From G963676095 sp963676095 (GTDB lineage Bacteria; Bacteroidota; Bacteroidia; Bacteroidales; Prolixibacteraceae), in the NCBI GenBank assembly GCA_963676095.1, contig OY781040.1, positions 6,944,001-7,008,000 of the forward strand: a DNA stretch of 64,000 bases, given 5' to 3'. A program made the translations under genes and the position numbers. The notes below the pieces were generated by a model. That model was not told the origin of the DNA and did no database searches. It saw nothing but the letters and a program-made list of their open reading frames with translations. Positions 34,029 through 43,686 of this stretch are shown piece by piece (within the stretch, counting starts at the first letter, position 1; every line of letters begins with the position of its first letter).

Positions 34029-34058
34029 AAATCCCCTATTTTTCAGGGGATTTTTTAT
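34029..34058 (+). terminator. Intrinsic terminator after the TPR gene
   Basis: AAATCCCCT (34029-34037) pairs with AGGGGATTT (34045-34053), 7-base loop, followed by TTTTTT. It lies 20 bp past the stop codon and 18 bp before ribH, so ribH would need its own promoter or readthrough. Confidence 0.85.
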
Positions 34059-34075
34059 TTTAAAAAGATAATAAT

Positions 34076-34561
34076 ATGGCTACAAAAAATTTATCGGCTT
34101 ACGATTCTGCGACAGTCCCTTCTGCAAAAGAAATGAAGTTCGGGATAGTCGTTGCCGAATGGAACTCTTCCATAACGCATTCTCTTGCACAGGGGGCCAT
34201 CGATACGTTGATACGTCACGGAGCAGACGAAAATAATATTACAATAAAGCATGTTCCCGGTACGTTCGAATTACCATTGGGTGGACAATTCATGGCCGAA
34301 TATACCGACTCGGATGCGATTATCCTGATTGGATGTGTAGTTCAGGGAGAAACCCGCCATTTCGATTACATTTGCAGTGGGGTTACACAAGGAACGACAA
34401 GCCTGAACCTGAAGTACAACAAACCTTTTATTTTCGGGGTACTTACGACAGACAATGAACAACAGGCTCTTGACCGGGCTGGAGGCAAACTTGGAAATAA
34501 AGGAGACGAAGCAGCAATAACTGCAATAAAAATGACAGCCTTGTTTAAAGGCATGAAATAA
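34076..34561 (+). CDS. ribH: 6,7-dimethyl-8-ribityllumazine synthase
   Basis: A 161-aa enzyme condensing 5-amino-6-ribitylamino-uracil with dihydroxybutanone phosphate, the penultimate step of riboflavin synthesis. KFGIVVAEWNSSITHSLAQG, HVPGTFELPLGGQFMAE, IILIGCVVQGETRHFDYICS (catalytic His in the RHFD turn) and FGVLTTDNEQQALDRAGGK are all present, with normal length for an icosahedral or pentameric RibH. Other riboflavin genes are not adjacent. It is followed 6 bp later by a nucleotidyltransferase. Confidence 0.96.
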   Translation: MATKNLSAYDSATVPSAKEMKFGIVVAEWNSSITHSLAQGAIDTLIRHGADENNITIKHVPGTFELPLGGQFMAEYTDSDAIILIGCVVQGETRHFDYICSGVTQGTTSLNLKYNKPFIFGVLTTDNEQQALDRAGGKLGNKGDEAAITAIKMTALFKGMK

Positions 34562-34567
34562 TGAAAA

Positions 34568-35296
34568 ATGAAAGCGATGATATTTGCCGCAGGGCTGGGA
34601 ACAAGGTTAAAACCTTTGACCAATAACAGGCCCAAGGCATTGGTCGAAATCGGAGGAAAAACGCTGCTGGAAAGAAGTATTATCTACTTGAAAAGTTATG
34701 GCATCAGGGATATAACTGTTAATATTCATCATTTGGGTCAGCAGATCAGGGATTTTCTTCAAAGGAACAATAATTTCGGTATCGCGATCCATATTTCGGA
34801 TGAAACAGGACAGCTAATGGATACGGGAGGAGGTATGCTGAAAGCCCGTCATTTTCTTGAAGGAAACGACCCCATTCTTCTTATTAATGTAGACGTGCTT
34901 ACCAACCTCAATCTGTATCATCTTGTCAGGGTACATGACGAACAAATGCCTCTAGCAAGCCTGGTTGTCCGGGACCGGCAGACGTCCCGCTATTTAATGA
35001 TAGACAAGAATATGCAGCTGGCAGGATGGAAAAATTTTAGTACAGGAGAAACAAAAATATGCAGGGCCGGCACCATTAAAACGGCGACTCCTTTGGCTTT
35101 TAGTGGTATTCATCTGATTCAGCCCGCACTGTTCTCAAAAATCACAGAAACAGGAAAATTCTCGGTAATAGATCTTTACCTTCGCCTTGCCGCCTCAGAA
35201 AAAATATTGGCTTACGATGACCAGGAATCAATATGGATGGACCTGGGAAAATATGAGGAAATCAAAAAAGCAGAAGAGCTTGTGAAAAATATCTAA
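34568..35296 (+). CDS. Sugar-phosphate nucleotidyltransferase (MurU/RmlA-like)
   Basis: A 242-aa cytosolic enzyme with the NTP_transferase fold: MKAMIFAAGLGTRLKPLT carries the G-x-G-T-R-x-x-P-x-T nucleotide loop, RPKALVEIGGK the following lysine, and INVDVLTN the metal-binding Asp. It resembles N-acetylmuramate-1-phosphate uridylyltransferase MurU and related mannose-1-phosphate enzymes; the particular sugar is not readable. It starts 6 bp after ribH, so the two probably share a transcript. Confidence 0.87.
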   Translation: MKAMIFAAGLGTRLKPLTNNRPKALVEIGGKTLLERSIIYLKSYGIRDITVNIHHLGQQIRDFLQRNNNFGIAIHISDETGQLMDTGGGMLKARHFLEGNDPILLINVDVLTNLNLYHLVRVHDEQMPLASLVVRDRQTSRYLMIDKNMQLAGWKNFSTGETKICRAGTIKTATPLAFSGIHLIQPALFSKITETGKFSVIDLYLRLAASEKILAYDDQESIWMDLGKYEEIKKAEELVKNI

Positions 35297-35327
35297 AAAG
35301 GCCATTCCTTACAGAAACGGCCTTTTT
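35295..35327. terminator. Bidirectional terminator
   Basis: AAAAAGGCC (35295-35303) pairs with GGCCTTTTT (35319-35327) between convergent genes; T runs on both strands. Confidence 0.85.
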
Positions 35328-35339
35328 ATGTTTGTGAAT

Positions 35340-35786
35340 TTAATTACTGTCCCCAGGACCGGGCCCCCCCATCATATTTTTCATTCTCTCTTCCCTTTCC
35401 TTAATATAGGCATCAAATTTTACCTTCTGAGCGTCAGTCAGGATAGCTTTAATAGCATTATTTTCCTGATCCATCTCTTCCTTCATTTTTTTGTGCATAG
35501 CCTCTCTGTCCATCTCTCCGGACTCCCTTGCCTTCTCGAATTCCTGGCTCCTTTTTTCCATCGATTTTGTATAGATATCCTTAACTTTTGCTACCTGATC
35601 ATCGGTTAATGACAATTTCTCTTTCAACTGATTGGTCTCACGTTCAATCCGTTCAGCCGGATCCATACGCGGAGGCCGTTGTTCTCCATTTTCAGATTTT
35701 GAAGGGCGCTGTGACGTGTCACGCTGTGCCTGAGCTAATGAAAACAGACTCAGAAATACAACCAGAACGAATAAAAATTTTTTCAT
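35340..35786 (-). CDS. Periplasmic Spy/LTXXQ-like helical protein (paralogue A)
   Basis: A 148-aa protein with signal peptide (1-20, LFSLAQAQ). The mature part is highly charged alpha-helix: ERETNQLKEKLSLTDDQVAK then VKDIYTKSMEKR, and NNAIKAILTDAQKVKFDAYI. The L-x-L-T-x-x-Q and I-L-T-x-x-Q-x-x-K/x-F repeats match the LTXXQ motif of Spy/CpxP chaperones (DUF4890-like in Bacteroidota). It shares architecture with the next gene upstream and may act in envelope stress. Confidence 0.82.
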   Translation of the reverse strand: MKKFLFVLVVFLSLFSLAQAQRDTSQRPSKSENGEQRPPRMDPAERIERETNQLKEKLSLTDDQVAKVKDIYTKSMEKRSQEFEKARESGEMDREAMHKKMKEEMDQENNAIKAILTDAQKVKFDAYIKEREERMKNMMGGPGPGDSN

Positions 35787-35875
35787 ATCTTCTCCAGTTT
35801 TATTATTAATAAAATTTAATGTTATTGAATAACCGCATATTAGACATATTATTTTCAGAATAGTTTAACAAGAAT

Positions 35876-35910
35876 AAAAAAAAAGCCGTCCCAATTTTGG
35901 GAACGGCTTT
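35876..35910 (-). terminator. Intrinsic terminator of the second Spy-like gene
   Basis: AAAGCCGTCCC / GGGAACGGCTTT (one bulged A), loop AATTTT; on the minus strand followed by an uninterrupted T run (A run 35876-35884). Confidence 0.85.
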
Positions 35911-35927
35911 CAAGGGCTGGTTAAACA

Positions 35928-36362
35928 TTATTTTTCACCCTTAGTGTCCGCCTTTTTTGAGGTAGTTTGGGGCTTTGTTTTTCCGCTCTTTGGATTCAGA
36001 GAACTTTCAAATTTAGCCTTCTGATCAGCCGACAGCAAGGCTTCAATTTCATTATTCTGCTGTGTCTTCAATTCAGCCATCTGTTTGGGATCAACTTTCT
36101 TTCCAGATTTTTTGGCCGTACTGGTCAGCTCCTTTCTCTTATCCATGTAGTTCTTGTAAATAACTTTAACCTGGGCAGTTTGAGAATCGCTCAAGGTCAA
36201 TGTTTTTTTCAGTTGCTGCGCCTGATGCTCGGCATTAACTAACTCCGGATCGGAAGATTTACTACTTGCAGTTTTTACTGCTCCCTGGTTGGTGTTTGGT
36301 TGAGCCTGAGTCAAAGAAAAAACGCCAAAACACAAAACAACAATCAAAAAAATCTTTTTCAT
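35928..36362 (-). CDS. Periplasmic Spy/LTXXQ-like helical protein (paralogue B)
   Basis: A 144-aa protein with signal peptide (1-20, FSLTQAQ). EHQAQQLKKTLTLSDSQTAQ, VKVIYKNYMDKRKEL and NNEIEALLSADQKAKFESSL mirror the neighbouring paralogue, so the two arose by duplication. The C-terminus is Lys/Thr-rich (KSGKTKPQTTSKKADTKGEK). Its terminator separates it from paralogue A, so they are transcribed separately. Confidence 0.8.
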   Translation of the reverse strand: MKKIFLIVVLCFGVFSLTQAQPNTNQGAVKTASSKSSDPELVNAEHQAQQLKKTLTLSDSQTAQVKVIYKNYMDKRKELTSTAKKSGKKVDPKQMAELKTQQNNEIEALLSADQKAKFESSLNPKSGKTKPQTTSKKADTKGEK

Positions 36363-36823
36363 AATTCTGTAAATTTTAATTAATAACGTAATTCCTGAAA
36401 CACACTCAAAAGACTCAATTTTTTGATCGGATCGAAATTATATAAAAAGTACTCCCCGTACTTCGGAAATCTGTTAATTATTATTAACGAAAAGTCAATG
36501 ATTCTAAATGAAATGGATCATCCTGCCAAACAAAGACATAGATATTCACACAAATAAATAACAATATGATTATCAAATAATTGATATGTATTAGGAAGGA
36601 AAATGGAAAGATGCTTCATGCAGCAACAAACAGCAAAATAAAGCCATCCCGCAGCCACTAGTAAATAAAATTTTTCCCAATGGGATTTTCTGGAATTTGT
36701 CATTGGGAGCAAAACGAAACGAAGTAATCTGTTATTCAATAAACTACTTCAATCGTTCCTTCTACCAATGACAATTCACTTTTTAAATACCTCCATTCTA
36801 CAGGAGTTCGTTTTAACAGGAAA
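36363..36823. other. Intergenic, no gene seen
   Basis: 461 bp, A+T-rich. It should contain the minus-strand promoter of the Spy-like gene. A 73-codon minus frame (36518-36739) lacks a plausible protein composition and is not called. Confidence 0.5.
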
Positions 36824-39628
36824 CTATTTTTTTTCCGGCTTCAGACTTACTTCAAAATAGTTATTGAAGTCGAAATACTGCTTGGTCGCCTTTATTATAT
36901 CTTCCTTTGAAAGCTGATTAACAAGGTCGTCATAATTGTTGAAATCCTTAAAATCCCCATCTTTATAAAGATATCCATTGCTGAGGGCACTCAACCAGAA
37001 TTTATTCTCCCGAAGATTTGTTTCCCGTTCCCGAAGCAGCTTTTCCTTCGCCTTAATTAAATCCTCATCAGTTGGACCGTCAGTTTCTATCTTCCGAATT
37101 TCATTGAAAACGTCCGACTGAAGTCCCGTGACTTTTTCAGGGGCAGAACCATAATAAATGGTAATACGATACTCCGGCTCCGGGAATTTATCCACGGAAG
37201 GATCGGCTCCGATGTAATATACACTGCTCTTGTCTTCGCGAATAACCTCAAGAAGTCTCGTTGTCAATATTTTTCCAACAGCATCAATCGTGATAAGGTT
37301 TTTGGGATTATAATCGAAACTGCCATGGAAAACAGTATAGCTGATACTTTTAGGTTCCTGTCCCCGGAAAACGGTTTTCTGCACCACTCCTTCAGGGGCC
37401 TCGATATGCAAATCTTTCCACATTTCCTTTTTCCCGGTTGAAGGAATTCCTCCAATATACTGTTCAACCATAGGTTTAAATGTTTTCAGATCGATGTTTC
37501 CGACAAAAAAGAATTTATAGTCTGAGGCATTACTAAAGCGTTCTTGGGCAATCTTTTGAATATCCCGAAAATTTGCCTCATGCAAAACGGCGGTTGTCAT
37601 CGGGCGTTTTCTTGGGCTATAATTGTTTGAAACAACCAGGAACGTGTCACGAAAAGCAGCTTCGGGTGACGCTTTTTTATTCTCGAGCACACCTCCCAAT
37701 CGTTGCGTATAAGAAGCAAATGCTGTTGTATCGACGCGGATATCAGTAAAGTACAGGTACAACATTTGCATCATTGTTTCAAGATCCTTCACAGAAGAGC
37801 TCCCGCTAAATCCTTCGGTAAGTTCCCCGATATAAGGGTTGACCGAAACAACCTTATCAGACAGCAATTTATCAAGAGCAATATTATCAAATGAACCAAG
37901 TCCACTCATCGACACAATTGTTGCAGCAAGATCTGCAGATACATCCTTTGCCTGACTGTAAAGTGAATTTCCTCCAGGACTATAAGCGGTGAACAATACT
38001 TCGTCGTCCTTAAAATCGGTAGGTTTCACAACAACAACGGCCCCGTTCGACAAGGTCCATTCAACTGCCCCAACCTGATCAAGTTGTTTTTCTTTAACTA
38101 GTTTGCCGGGAGTGACGTTTCCCTCGATCAACGGCCTATCGATTACGACATCTTTATAAGGTTCAATATTGCTTTTCTCAACGTCATTTACCAGGGCCAG
38201 TACTTCACTTTCCGAAGGTACCTTCATCCCGGCAATCTCGGGGGCAGTAACCACCACAACCCTGTTTTTGTCAGTAATCCATTGGTTTGCAAGGTCATTT
38301 ACTTCTTTCAGGGTAATCCCTGAAAGAAACTGCTTATAATAAGAATATTCGTTTTCAATTCCGGGGATAGGTTCTTTGGTCATCAAAAAATTTCTTTTGT
38401 ATTCTTCTGCATAATTATTTGACTCTTGCTTATCCTTTTCGTTAAAAGCCTTCTCCATCGAAGCCATCAGTGACTTCTTCATCCTTTCCAGTTCGGTGGC
38501 CGTAAAACCATATTTTTTAACCCGCTCGTTTTCTTCAAGAACAGCCCTTATTCCTTTTTCAATCTGACCATTCTGGCACATAGCAGTTGAATAATAAACG
38601 CTTGCAGGCCCAAACAGTTCTTCATAACCGGAGGCTCCATAAATAAACGGAGGATTGGCTGATTGCGTCAGTTCCTGTAGCCGCTGGCTGATCATCCCGT
38701 TAAACAGGCTATGCTTGATATCTTCCCGGTAATCGCCCAGCGTTTTGCTGATATTCAATTGATGTTTGTAATAAATCTGGGCTACAGGATAGCGTGCTTC
38801 TTTATCTGTAACCACAGAAACCAATGTTTCGTCGTGAGGCGGAATATCGAAATATTTCTTCACACGTTCATTTGCCGGATCCGGAATATTTGAGAATTTT
38901 TCCTTGATCCGTTTTACCATATCTTCCTGACTGAAATCGCCCACCACGATGATCGCTTCCAGATCGGGCCGGTACCAGTCGTTACGAAAACGGCGTATGG
39001 CATCAGGAGGACAATGGTCTACAATTTCCATTTTTCCTATAGGAAGACGTTCCGCATAACGGCTGTCTTTCAAAAAAACAGGCAGCCATTTCTGCATCAT
39101 ACGTTCGTCTGCATCACGCCCAGCCCGCCATTCTTCATGGATAACTCCTCTTTCCTTCTGTATTTCCTCGTCCGAATCTGTAACCTGGCAAGCCCAGTCG
39201 TACATCACTTGCAATCCTTTTTCAATATACTCTTCCTTATCAAGAGGCAATTTGATCATGTAAACAGTTTCGTCAAAACTTGTGTAGGCATTTACTTCCG
39301 GGCCAAACTCCATCCCAATCGATTCGAGATAGCTGACCAACTCGTTCTTGGGAAAATTCTTTGTACCGTTAAACGCCATGTGCTCACAAAAATGTGCCAG
39401 TCCCTTCTGGTCGTTATCTTCATCAACAGAACCGGCCCGCACCACGAGATACAAATCGGCCCTGTTTTTGGGCGTGCTGTTCGAGCGGACATAATAGGTC
39501 ATCCCGTTTTCCAAAACACCTTTGCTTACTTTCGGATCGACAGGAAGTAAATCTTTCTGGTTTGTTCCAGTTTGTGCAAAACTGAATGTTACCAGTGAAA
39601 AAAACAAAAGAACAAGAATGTGTTTCAT
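36824..39628 (-). CDS. M16 family zinc metallopeptidase, exported (two peptidase modules)
   Basis: A 934-aa protein with signal peptide (1-19, FSFAQ). The first module carries the inverted zinc motif HFCEH (79-83) followed by MAFNGTKNFP and the distal Glu in GVIHEEWRAG. The second M16 module (about 500-930) lacks the zinc motif, as in the usual active/inactive pair that clamps peptides. Length and layout match periplasmic PqqL/insulinase-like peptidases of Bacteroidota, which degrade short peptides in the envelope. Confidence 0.93.
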   Translation of the reverse strand: MKHILVLLFFSLVTFSFAQTGTNQKDLLPVDPKVSKGVLENGMTYYVRSNSTPKNRADLYLVVRAGSVDEDNDQKGLAHFCEHMAFNGTKNFPKNELVSYLESIGMEFGPEVNAYTSFDETVYMIKLPLDKEEYIEKGLQVMYDWACQVTDSDEEIQKERGVIHEEWRAGRDADERMMQKWLPVFLKDSRYAERLPIGKMEIVDHCPPDAIRRFRNDWYRPDLEAIIVVGDFSQEDMVKRIKEKFSNIPDPANERVKKYFDIPPHDETLVSVVTDKEARYPVAQIYYKHQLNISKTLGDYREDIKHSLFNGMISQRLQELTQSANPPFIYGASGYEELFGPASVYYSTAMCQNGQIEKGIRAVLEENERVKKYGFTATELERMKKSLMASMEKAFNEKDKQESNNYAEEYKRNFLMTKEPIPGIENEYSYYKQFLSGITLKEVNDLANQWITDKNRVVVVTAPEIAGMKVPSESEVLALVNDVEKSNIEPYKDVVIDRPLIEGNVTPGKLVKEKQLDQVGAVEWTLSNGAVVVVKPTDFKDDEVLFTAYSPGGNSLYSQAKDVSADLAATIVSMSGLGSFDNIALDKLLSDKVVSVNPYIGELTEGFSGSSSVKDLETMMQMLYLYFTDIRVDTTAFASYTQRLGGVLENKKASPEAAFRDTFLVVSNNYSPRKRPMTTAVLHEANFRDIQKIAQERFSNASDYKFFFVGNIDLKTFKPMVEQYIGGIPSTGKKEMWKDLHIEAPEGVVQKTVFRGQEPKSISYTVFHGSFDYNPKNLITIDAVGKILTTRLLEVIREDKSSVYYIGADPSVDKFPEPEYRITIYYGSAPEKVTGLQSDVFNEIRKIETDGPTDEDLIKAKEKLLRERETNLRENKFWLSALSNGYLYKDGDFKDFNNYDDLVNQLSKEDIIKATKQYFDFNNYFEVSLKPEKK

Positions 39629-39714
39629 GAGCTTATTTTTTAGTTTTCAAGTAAATTCAAAAAAACGACATAATAAAACAACTGCCTCTGATTAGTAAGT
39701 ATTCACAAAAAAAA

Positions 39715-40590
39715 TTACAGATGGCATTTCAGACAATAGCTAAAAGCACTTTCCTCATTACTTGGAGCTTCAAGATATCTCAGTTTTAATTCTTCAGGTC
39801 CGTTTTTTACAAGGTAGGAGAAAGATGTAAAATCGAGCAACTCCAAATCATTATAATCATTTCCAATCCCCAGTGTTGCACGATGTCCGATATTCAGGTA
39901 TTCGCACAAAAACCGGATGGCATTGCCTTTTGATACTTTATAATGGAAGATCTCCATCCAGACATATCCTGTTTGGAGCGGCGAACTTGCCCTCAGAATT
40001 TTAATATCTCCGAATCCCTTTTCCAGTTCTTCCTTAAGTTCAATAAATTCATCTGCCTGTTTAAAAATAACGAGAAACTGGCAGGCATCAGAGTCAATGC
40101 GACCGATTGCAGGAAGTTCTTCTGCAAAAGCATAATGAGAGCCATAATAACGTTCAAACTCGTTACAAACCGATTCCCCCCTGTAAAACCAGCAGCAATA
40201 ATTCATTGGTACCGCACGGAATACAAAAAAGTTCAATTTCTTAACTATTAAAACACGGATAATTCTATTCACTGTGTCTTTCGGGATATTTTGAGAATAA
40301 AGAAGCCTTTTTTCCCCACAATCATAAATGCCTGCACCTGAAGAAAAAGCAACATAGTCAAAAGGAACATCTTCCGGTATTACCTCCTTGACCTTCTCCA
40401 TATTTCTTCCGGTAGCAACAACCCTGCATATATTCTTACGGCCCAGCCGAACCAGCATATCCAGATCTTCCGGACTAATTGTTTTATCATCACGTAACAA
40501 AGTACCATCCAGGTCAGTAGCCACTAATTTAATATTGTCCATCATGCTTGTTTTAGATAACGGAATAATCCCCATAACCTTCCGGACCAT
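39715..40590 (-). CDS. HAD-superfamily Cof-type phosphatase
   Basis: A 291-aa protein. Motif I KLVATDLDGTLLRDD (nucleophile Asp and acid Asp), motif III lysine near KGNAIRFLCEY, motif IV IGNDYNDLELLD; the C2-type cap lies between, as in Cof/YidA sugar-phosphate phosphatases. The ATG at 40590 directly abuts the upstream stop (TAAATG). MMDNIKL at 40545/40542 is an equally good start that removes a non-family leader. It is co-transcribed with the NlpC/P60 gene. Confidence 0.87.
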   Translation of the reverse strand: MVRKVMGIIPLSKTSMMDNIKLVATDLDGTLLRDDKTISPEDLDMLVRLGRKNICRVVATGRNMEKVKEVIPEDVPFDYVAFSSGAGIYDCGEKRLLYSQNIPKDTVNRIIRVLIVKKLNFFVFRAVPMNYCCWFYRGESVCNEFERYYGSHYAFAEELPAIGRIDSDACQFLVIFKQADEFIELKEELEKGFGDIKILRASSPLQTGYVWMEIFHYKVSKGNAIRFLCEYLNIGHRATLGIGNDYNDLELLDFTSFSYLVKNGPEELKLRYLEAPSNEESAFSYCLKCHL

Positions 40591-41379
40591 TTAATCGTTA
40601 ATAATCCTTTTCATAACGCGCATCTTGTGTGTATAACGGTTGGTATCAATATTAAAAATACCAAACTGGTCAACATTATCAATCCTCACCTTTCCCGAGG
40701 CATGGATGATTTTATTTTTTTTCCACAATATCCCGACATGTACAATATTACCTTCCTCGTTATCAAAGAAAGCCAGGTCTCCCGGTTTTGACTCTTCAAC
40801 GAAACTCAGAGCAGTTCCAAGGTGAACCTGCTTATGTGCATCCCGGGGCAACCTAATTCCCGCCATTTTATAGATAATCTGGGAAAATCCGGAACAATCA
40901 ATACCAAAAGGAGAACGTCCTCCCCAAAGGTATGGCGCATTAAAATACATCAGCGCGTTCTGAATAATAAACTTCCTGATATCGTCAGGTTTATGATAAC
41001 GAAATTTCCCGTCCATTCTATATTTATCGATACCTATCGAGAACTCCTTTTTGTACGGACGCCAGCAAGGAAGCGTACTCCCCGCCACGATCATCATATT
41101 TTGTTCGGCATTTACCGGGATCAGATTGAGAATATCTGTACAAACAGCTTCCTGCGAATTTCCCATCTTATTATAGGTCCTTTCTGCTACAGGAGTAATC
41201 ATTTTCTGGTCCACCCAGCCTTCATACCCATCGTACTCCAAAACAACCCGGCACCACCCAACAAACTGTTCTTCTATTTCAAAACGTTCGCCAAATAAAA
41301 TCTGAGATATCATCTCGCTTCTCTCCGAGGGTTCTTTCCTGACCGGAATAATACTTAATCCGGAAATTCCATAGTTCAT
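40591..41379 (-). CDS. NlpC/P60 cysteine endopeptidase with SH3 domains
   Basis: A 262-aa protein. N-terminal bacterial SH3 (MISQILFGERFEIEEQF, YDGYEGWVD) is followed by the NlpC/P60 domain with the catalytic Cys162 (YLWGGRSPFGIDCSGF), His214 (NIVHVGIL) and third polar residue His226 (IIHASGK). These enzymes cut the D-gamma-Glu-mDAP bond of cell-wall peptides, often recycling muropeptides. No signal peptide is evident, so it may act in the cytoplasm. It is followed immediately by the HAD gene. Confidence 0.9.
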   Translation of the reverse strand: MNYGISGLSIIPVRKEPSERSEMISQILFGERFEIEEQFVGWCRVVLEYDGYEGWVDQKMITPVAERTYNKMGNSQEAVCTDILNLIPVNAEQNMMIVAGSTLPCWRPYKKEFSIGIDKYRMDGKFRYHKPDDIRKFIIQNALMYFNAPYLWGGRSPFGIDCSGFSQIIYKMAGIRLPRDAHKQVHLGTALSFVEESKPGDLAFFDNEEGNIVHVGILWKKNKIIHASGKVRIDNVDQFGIFNIDTNRYTHKMRVMKRIIND

Positions 41380-41547
41380 TTCCTTAAAATTATATTTTTG
41401 ACCGTCTTAAACATGTCTTCGTTGCATTTTCTGATGAAATATACACGAATGGCTCGTTTCACAAAAGAAATTGTTAATTTTATTTCCCAAAGATATAACT
41501 TCACGTTAAGTTTTATATACTTTACAAAAGTCTTTAAAAAGGTATTT

Positions 41548-43614
41548 ATGAAAAAGTTATTAACCCGGCTTGCGCGCTATTATCATTTCTTTTATATCGC
41601 ATTTGCTTTTTCCGCCTCTATTTTGATACTTTATATGATCATTCCGGGAGAAAGCAGGTTTCGTTATGAATTTCAAAAGAACGCACCATGGCGTCATGAG
41701 ACACTCATTGCACCATTCAATTTCGCAATTCTGAAGCCGGAGGAGGTAATAATAAAAGAACAGGACTCAATAAAACAACAATTCATTCCGTATTATAATG
41801 AAGACACGCTGATTAGTTCCCAACAGCCTATAAATTTCAATCTTAGGCTAAAACAGGCAAGTCAGAAAATTTCCAGGCTAAATGCGCAAACGGCTGAAAT
41901 TCTGTCAGGATACCTGAAAAAAATTTACAAGGCAGGAATTATAGACCAGTCCCCGGAAAAACACCCTCTTTTGAAAGACAAAAAACTTCTTTTCGTGATC
42001 AGGGGAAAAACTGCCCGCAAGGAACCTATTGACAGCATTTATTCCTTAAAAACAGCATACCAAAGTCTTAGCGATACAATCCGCATTTTGCTTAGTGACC
42101 AGGCAAACACGCTAAACCAAAATATCAACCTGGCTGACTACATTCAGGCAAACCTAAGCTATAACGAGGAATTCAATGCTCAGGAACTGGCGAAGCTGGT
42201 CAATTCTGTCTCGCTTACCCAGGGAATGGTCCAGGTAGGAGAGAGAATTATATTCAAAGGGGACATTGTAACTCCTGATAAATACCTGATCCTGGATTCT
42301 CTGAAAAAAAGCTATGAAACAAAACAGGGACAGAATATCGACAGCTACCTGCTCATCATCGGAAAACTAATTCTGATTATGACTTGTATGTTAATCCTGA
42401 TCTTTTATCTGGCATTTTTCAGGCCTGAAATATTTAATCAGAAACGGCACCTCAGCTTTATACTGCTTATGATTATCTTGATGGTGGGCATTTCCAGGTT
42501 CATCATGCAACATGACTTTTTAAGCATCTATGTCATTCCGATGGCTATCCTGCCTATCCTTTTACGCATATTCTTTGACTCTCGAACAGCAATATATGCG
42601 CTGATGGTAACTTGCCTTATCGTAGGATATTTCGCCCCTAATAACTATGAATTCATTTTTCTGCATTTAATTGCCGGGATTATTTCCGTGTTCTCGCTAT
42701 TTAAACTGCACCGCCGGTCACACCTCGTCTTTACGGCCTTATGGGTACTCATCAGTTATATGGTAACCTTTCTGGCCATTTCCCTGGTACAGGAAGGCAA
42801 CCTGGATGCCATCCACTGGGAAGACCTACAATGGTTTGCAGCCAATGCCGTTCTCCTCTTACTGGCTTACCCGCTTCTTTACATTTTCGAAAAGCTGTTC
42901 GGTTTTGTTTCCGATGTAACACTTATTGAGCTGTCAAACACAAACCAGCCGTTATTGCGAAAACTGGCAGAAGAAGCACCCGGCACATTTCAGCATTCGT
43001 TACAGGTTGCCAACCTTGCAGAAGCGGTTATACACAAGATTGGAGGTAATTCGTTCCTCGCATACGCAGGTGCATTGTATCACGATATTGGCAAAACCAA
43101 CCAACCTGTTTTTTTTATAGAAAACCAGGTGACTGGGGTAAACCCGCATAATGATCTCGACTATAAAGAAAGTGCCAAAGTGATTATCGATCATGTAACC
43201 TATGGGGTAAAATTGGCAAGACGCTATAAGCTCCCTGAGATACTGATCGATTTTATAAAGACACATCATGGGACCACCCAGGCAAAATATTTCTATACCC
43301 TGTATAAAAACGAACATCCCAACGAGGCAGTCGACCTGAAAGATTTTACCTATCCCGGGCCTCGTCCCAGAAATAAGGAAACTTCAGTTGTCATGATGAT
43401 CGATGGTATAGAAGCAGCTGCCCGTTCTCTGAAGGAGAAAACGCATGAAAAGCTAAAAGAGCTGATCGACAGCATGATACAACAAAAGCTAGACGAAGGA
43501 CAGATGGACTTTGCCGATCTGACGCTCCGGGACATCCATATTCTGAAAGAGACCCTCACTGAAAAACTGATGAATATTTATCACATCCGGATCGAATACC
43601 CAAAGGAACAATAG
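41548..43614 (+). CDS. 7TM-HD phosphohydrolase (PgpH-type c-di-AMP phosphodiesterase family)
   Basis: A 688-aa membrane protein. I start at 41548 (MKKLLTRLARYYHFFYIAF); the in-frame upstream part has no family character. Layout: one N-terminal helix, an extracellular 7TMR-HDED domain (about 45-265), seven membrane helices (about 270-460), and a cytosolic HD domain with ALYHDIGKTNQPVFF, SAKVIIDHV and IDFIKTHHGT. PgpH family members degrade c-di-AMP. It is divergent from the NlpC/P60 gene. Confidence 0.9.
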   Translation: MKKLLTRLARYYHFFYIAFAFSASILILYMIIPGESRFRYEFQKNAPWRHETLIAPFNFAILKPEEVIIKEQDSIKQQFIPYYNEDTLISSQQPINFNLRLKQASQKISRLNAQTAEILSGYLKKIYKAGIIDQSPEKHPLLKDKKLLFVIRGKTARKEPIDSIYSLKTAYQSLSDTIRILLSDQANTLNQNINLADYIQANLSYNEEFNAQELAKLVNSVSLTQGMVQVGERIIFKGDIVTPDKYLILDSLKKSYETKQGQNIDSYLLIIGKLILIMTCMLILIFYLAFFRPEIFNQKRHLSFILLMIILMVGISRFIMQHDFLSIYVIPMAILPILLRIFFDSRTAIYALMVTCLIVGYFAPNNYEFIFLHLIAGIISVFSLFKLHRRSHLVFTALWVLISYMVTFLAISLVQEGNLDAIHWEDLQWFAANAVLLLLAYPLLYIFEKLFGFVSDVTLIELSNTNQPLLRKLAEEAPGTFQHSLQVANLAEAVIHKIGGNSFLAYAGALYHDIGKTNQPVFFIENQVTGVNPHNDLDYKESAKVIIDHVTYGVKLARRYKLPEILIDFIKTHHGTTQAKYFYTLYKNEHPNEAVDLKDFTYPGPRPRNKETSVVMMIDGIEAAARSLKEKTHEKLKELIDSMIQQKLDEGQMDFADLTLRDIHILKETLTEKLMNIYHIRIEYPKEQ

Positions 43615-43624
43615 TCAAAATATC

Positions 43625-43668
43625 AAAGGGGTCCCATTCCAAAATACGGGAGTGGATAAAGCCCCTTT
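43625..43668. terminator. Compound hairpin between convergent genes
   Basis: AAAGGGG (43625-43631) pairs with CCCCTTT (43662-43668); an inner stem CCATTCC / GGAGTGG lies within. Between the stop codons of the 7TM-HD gene and ftcD; T runs are short, so the terminator role is moderate. Confidence 0.5.
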
Positions 43669-43686
43669 GCACAAAATCGTTCCCTG

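Noticed and set aside
36518..36739. 73-codon minus-strand frame
   Set aside because: Cys- and Trp-rich oddity with no family features in an A+T-rich gap.
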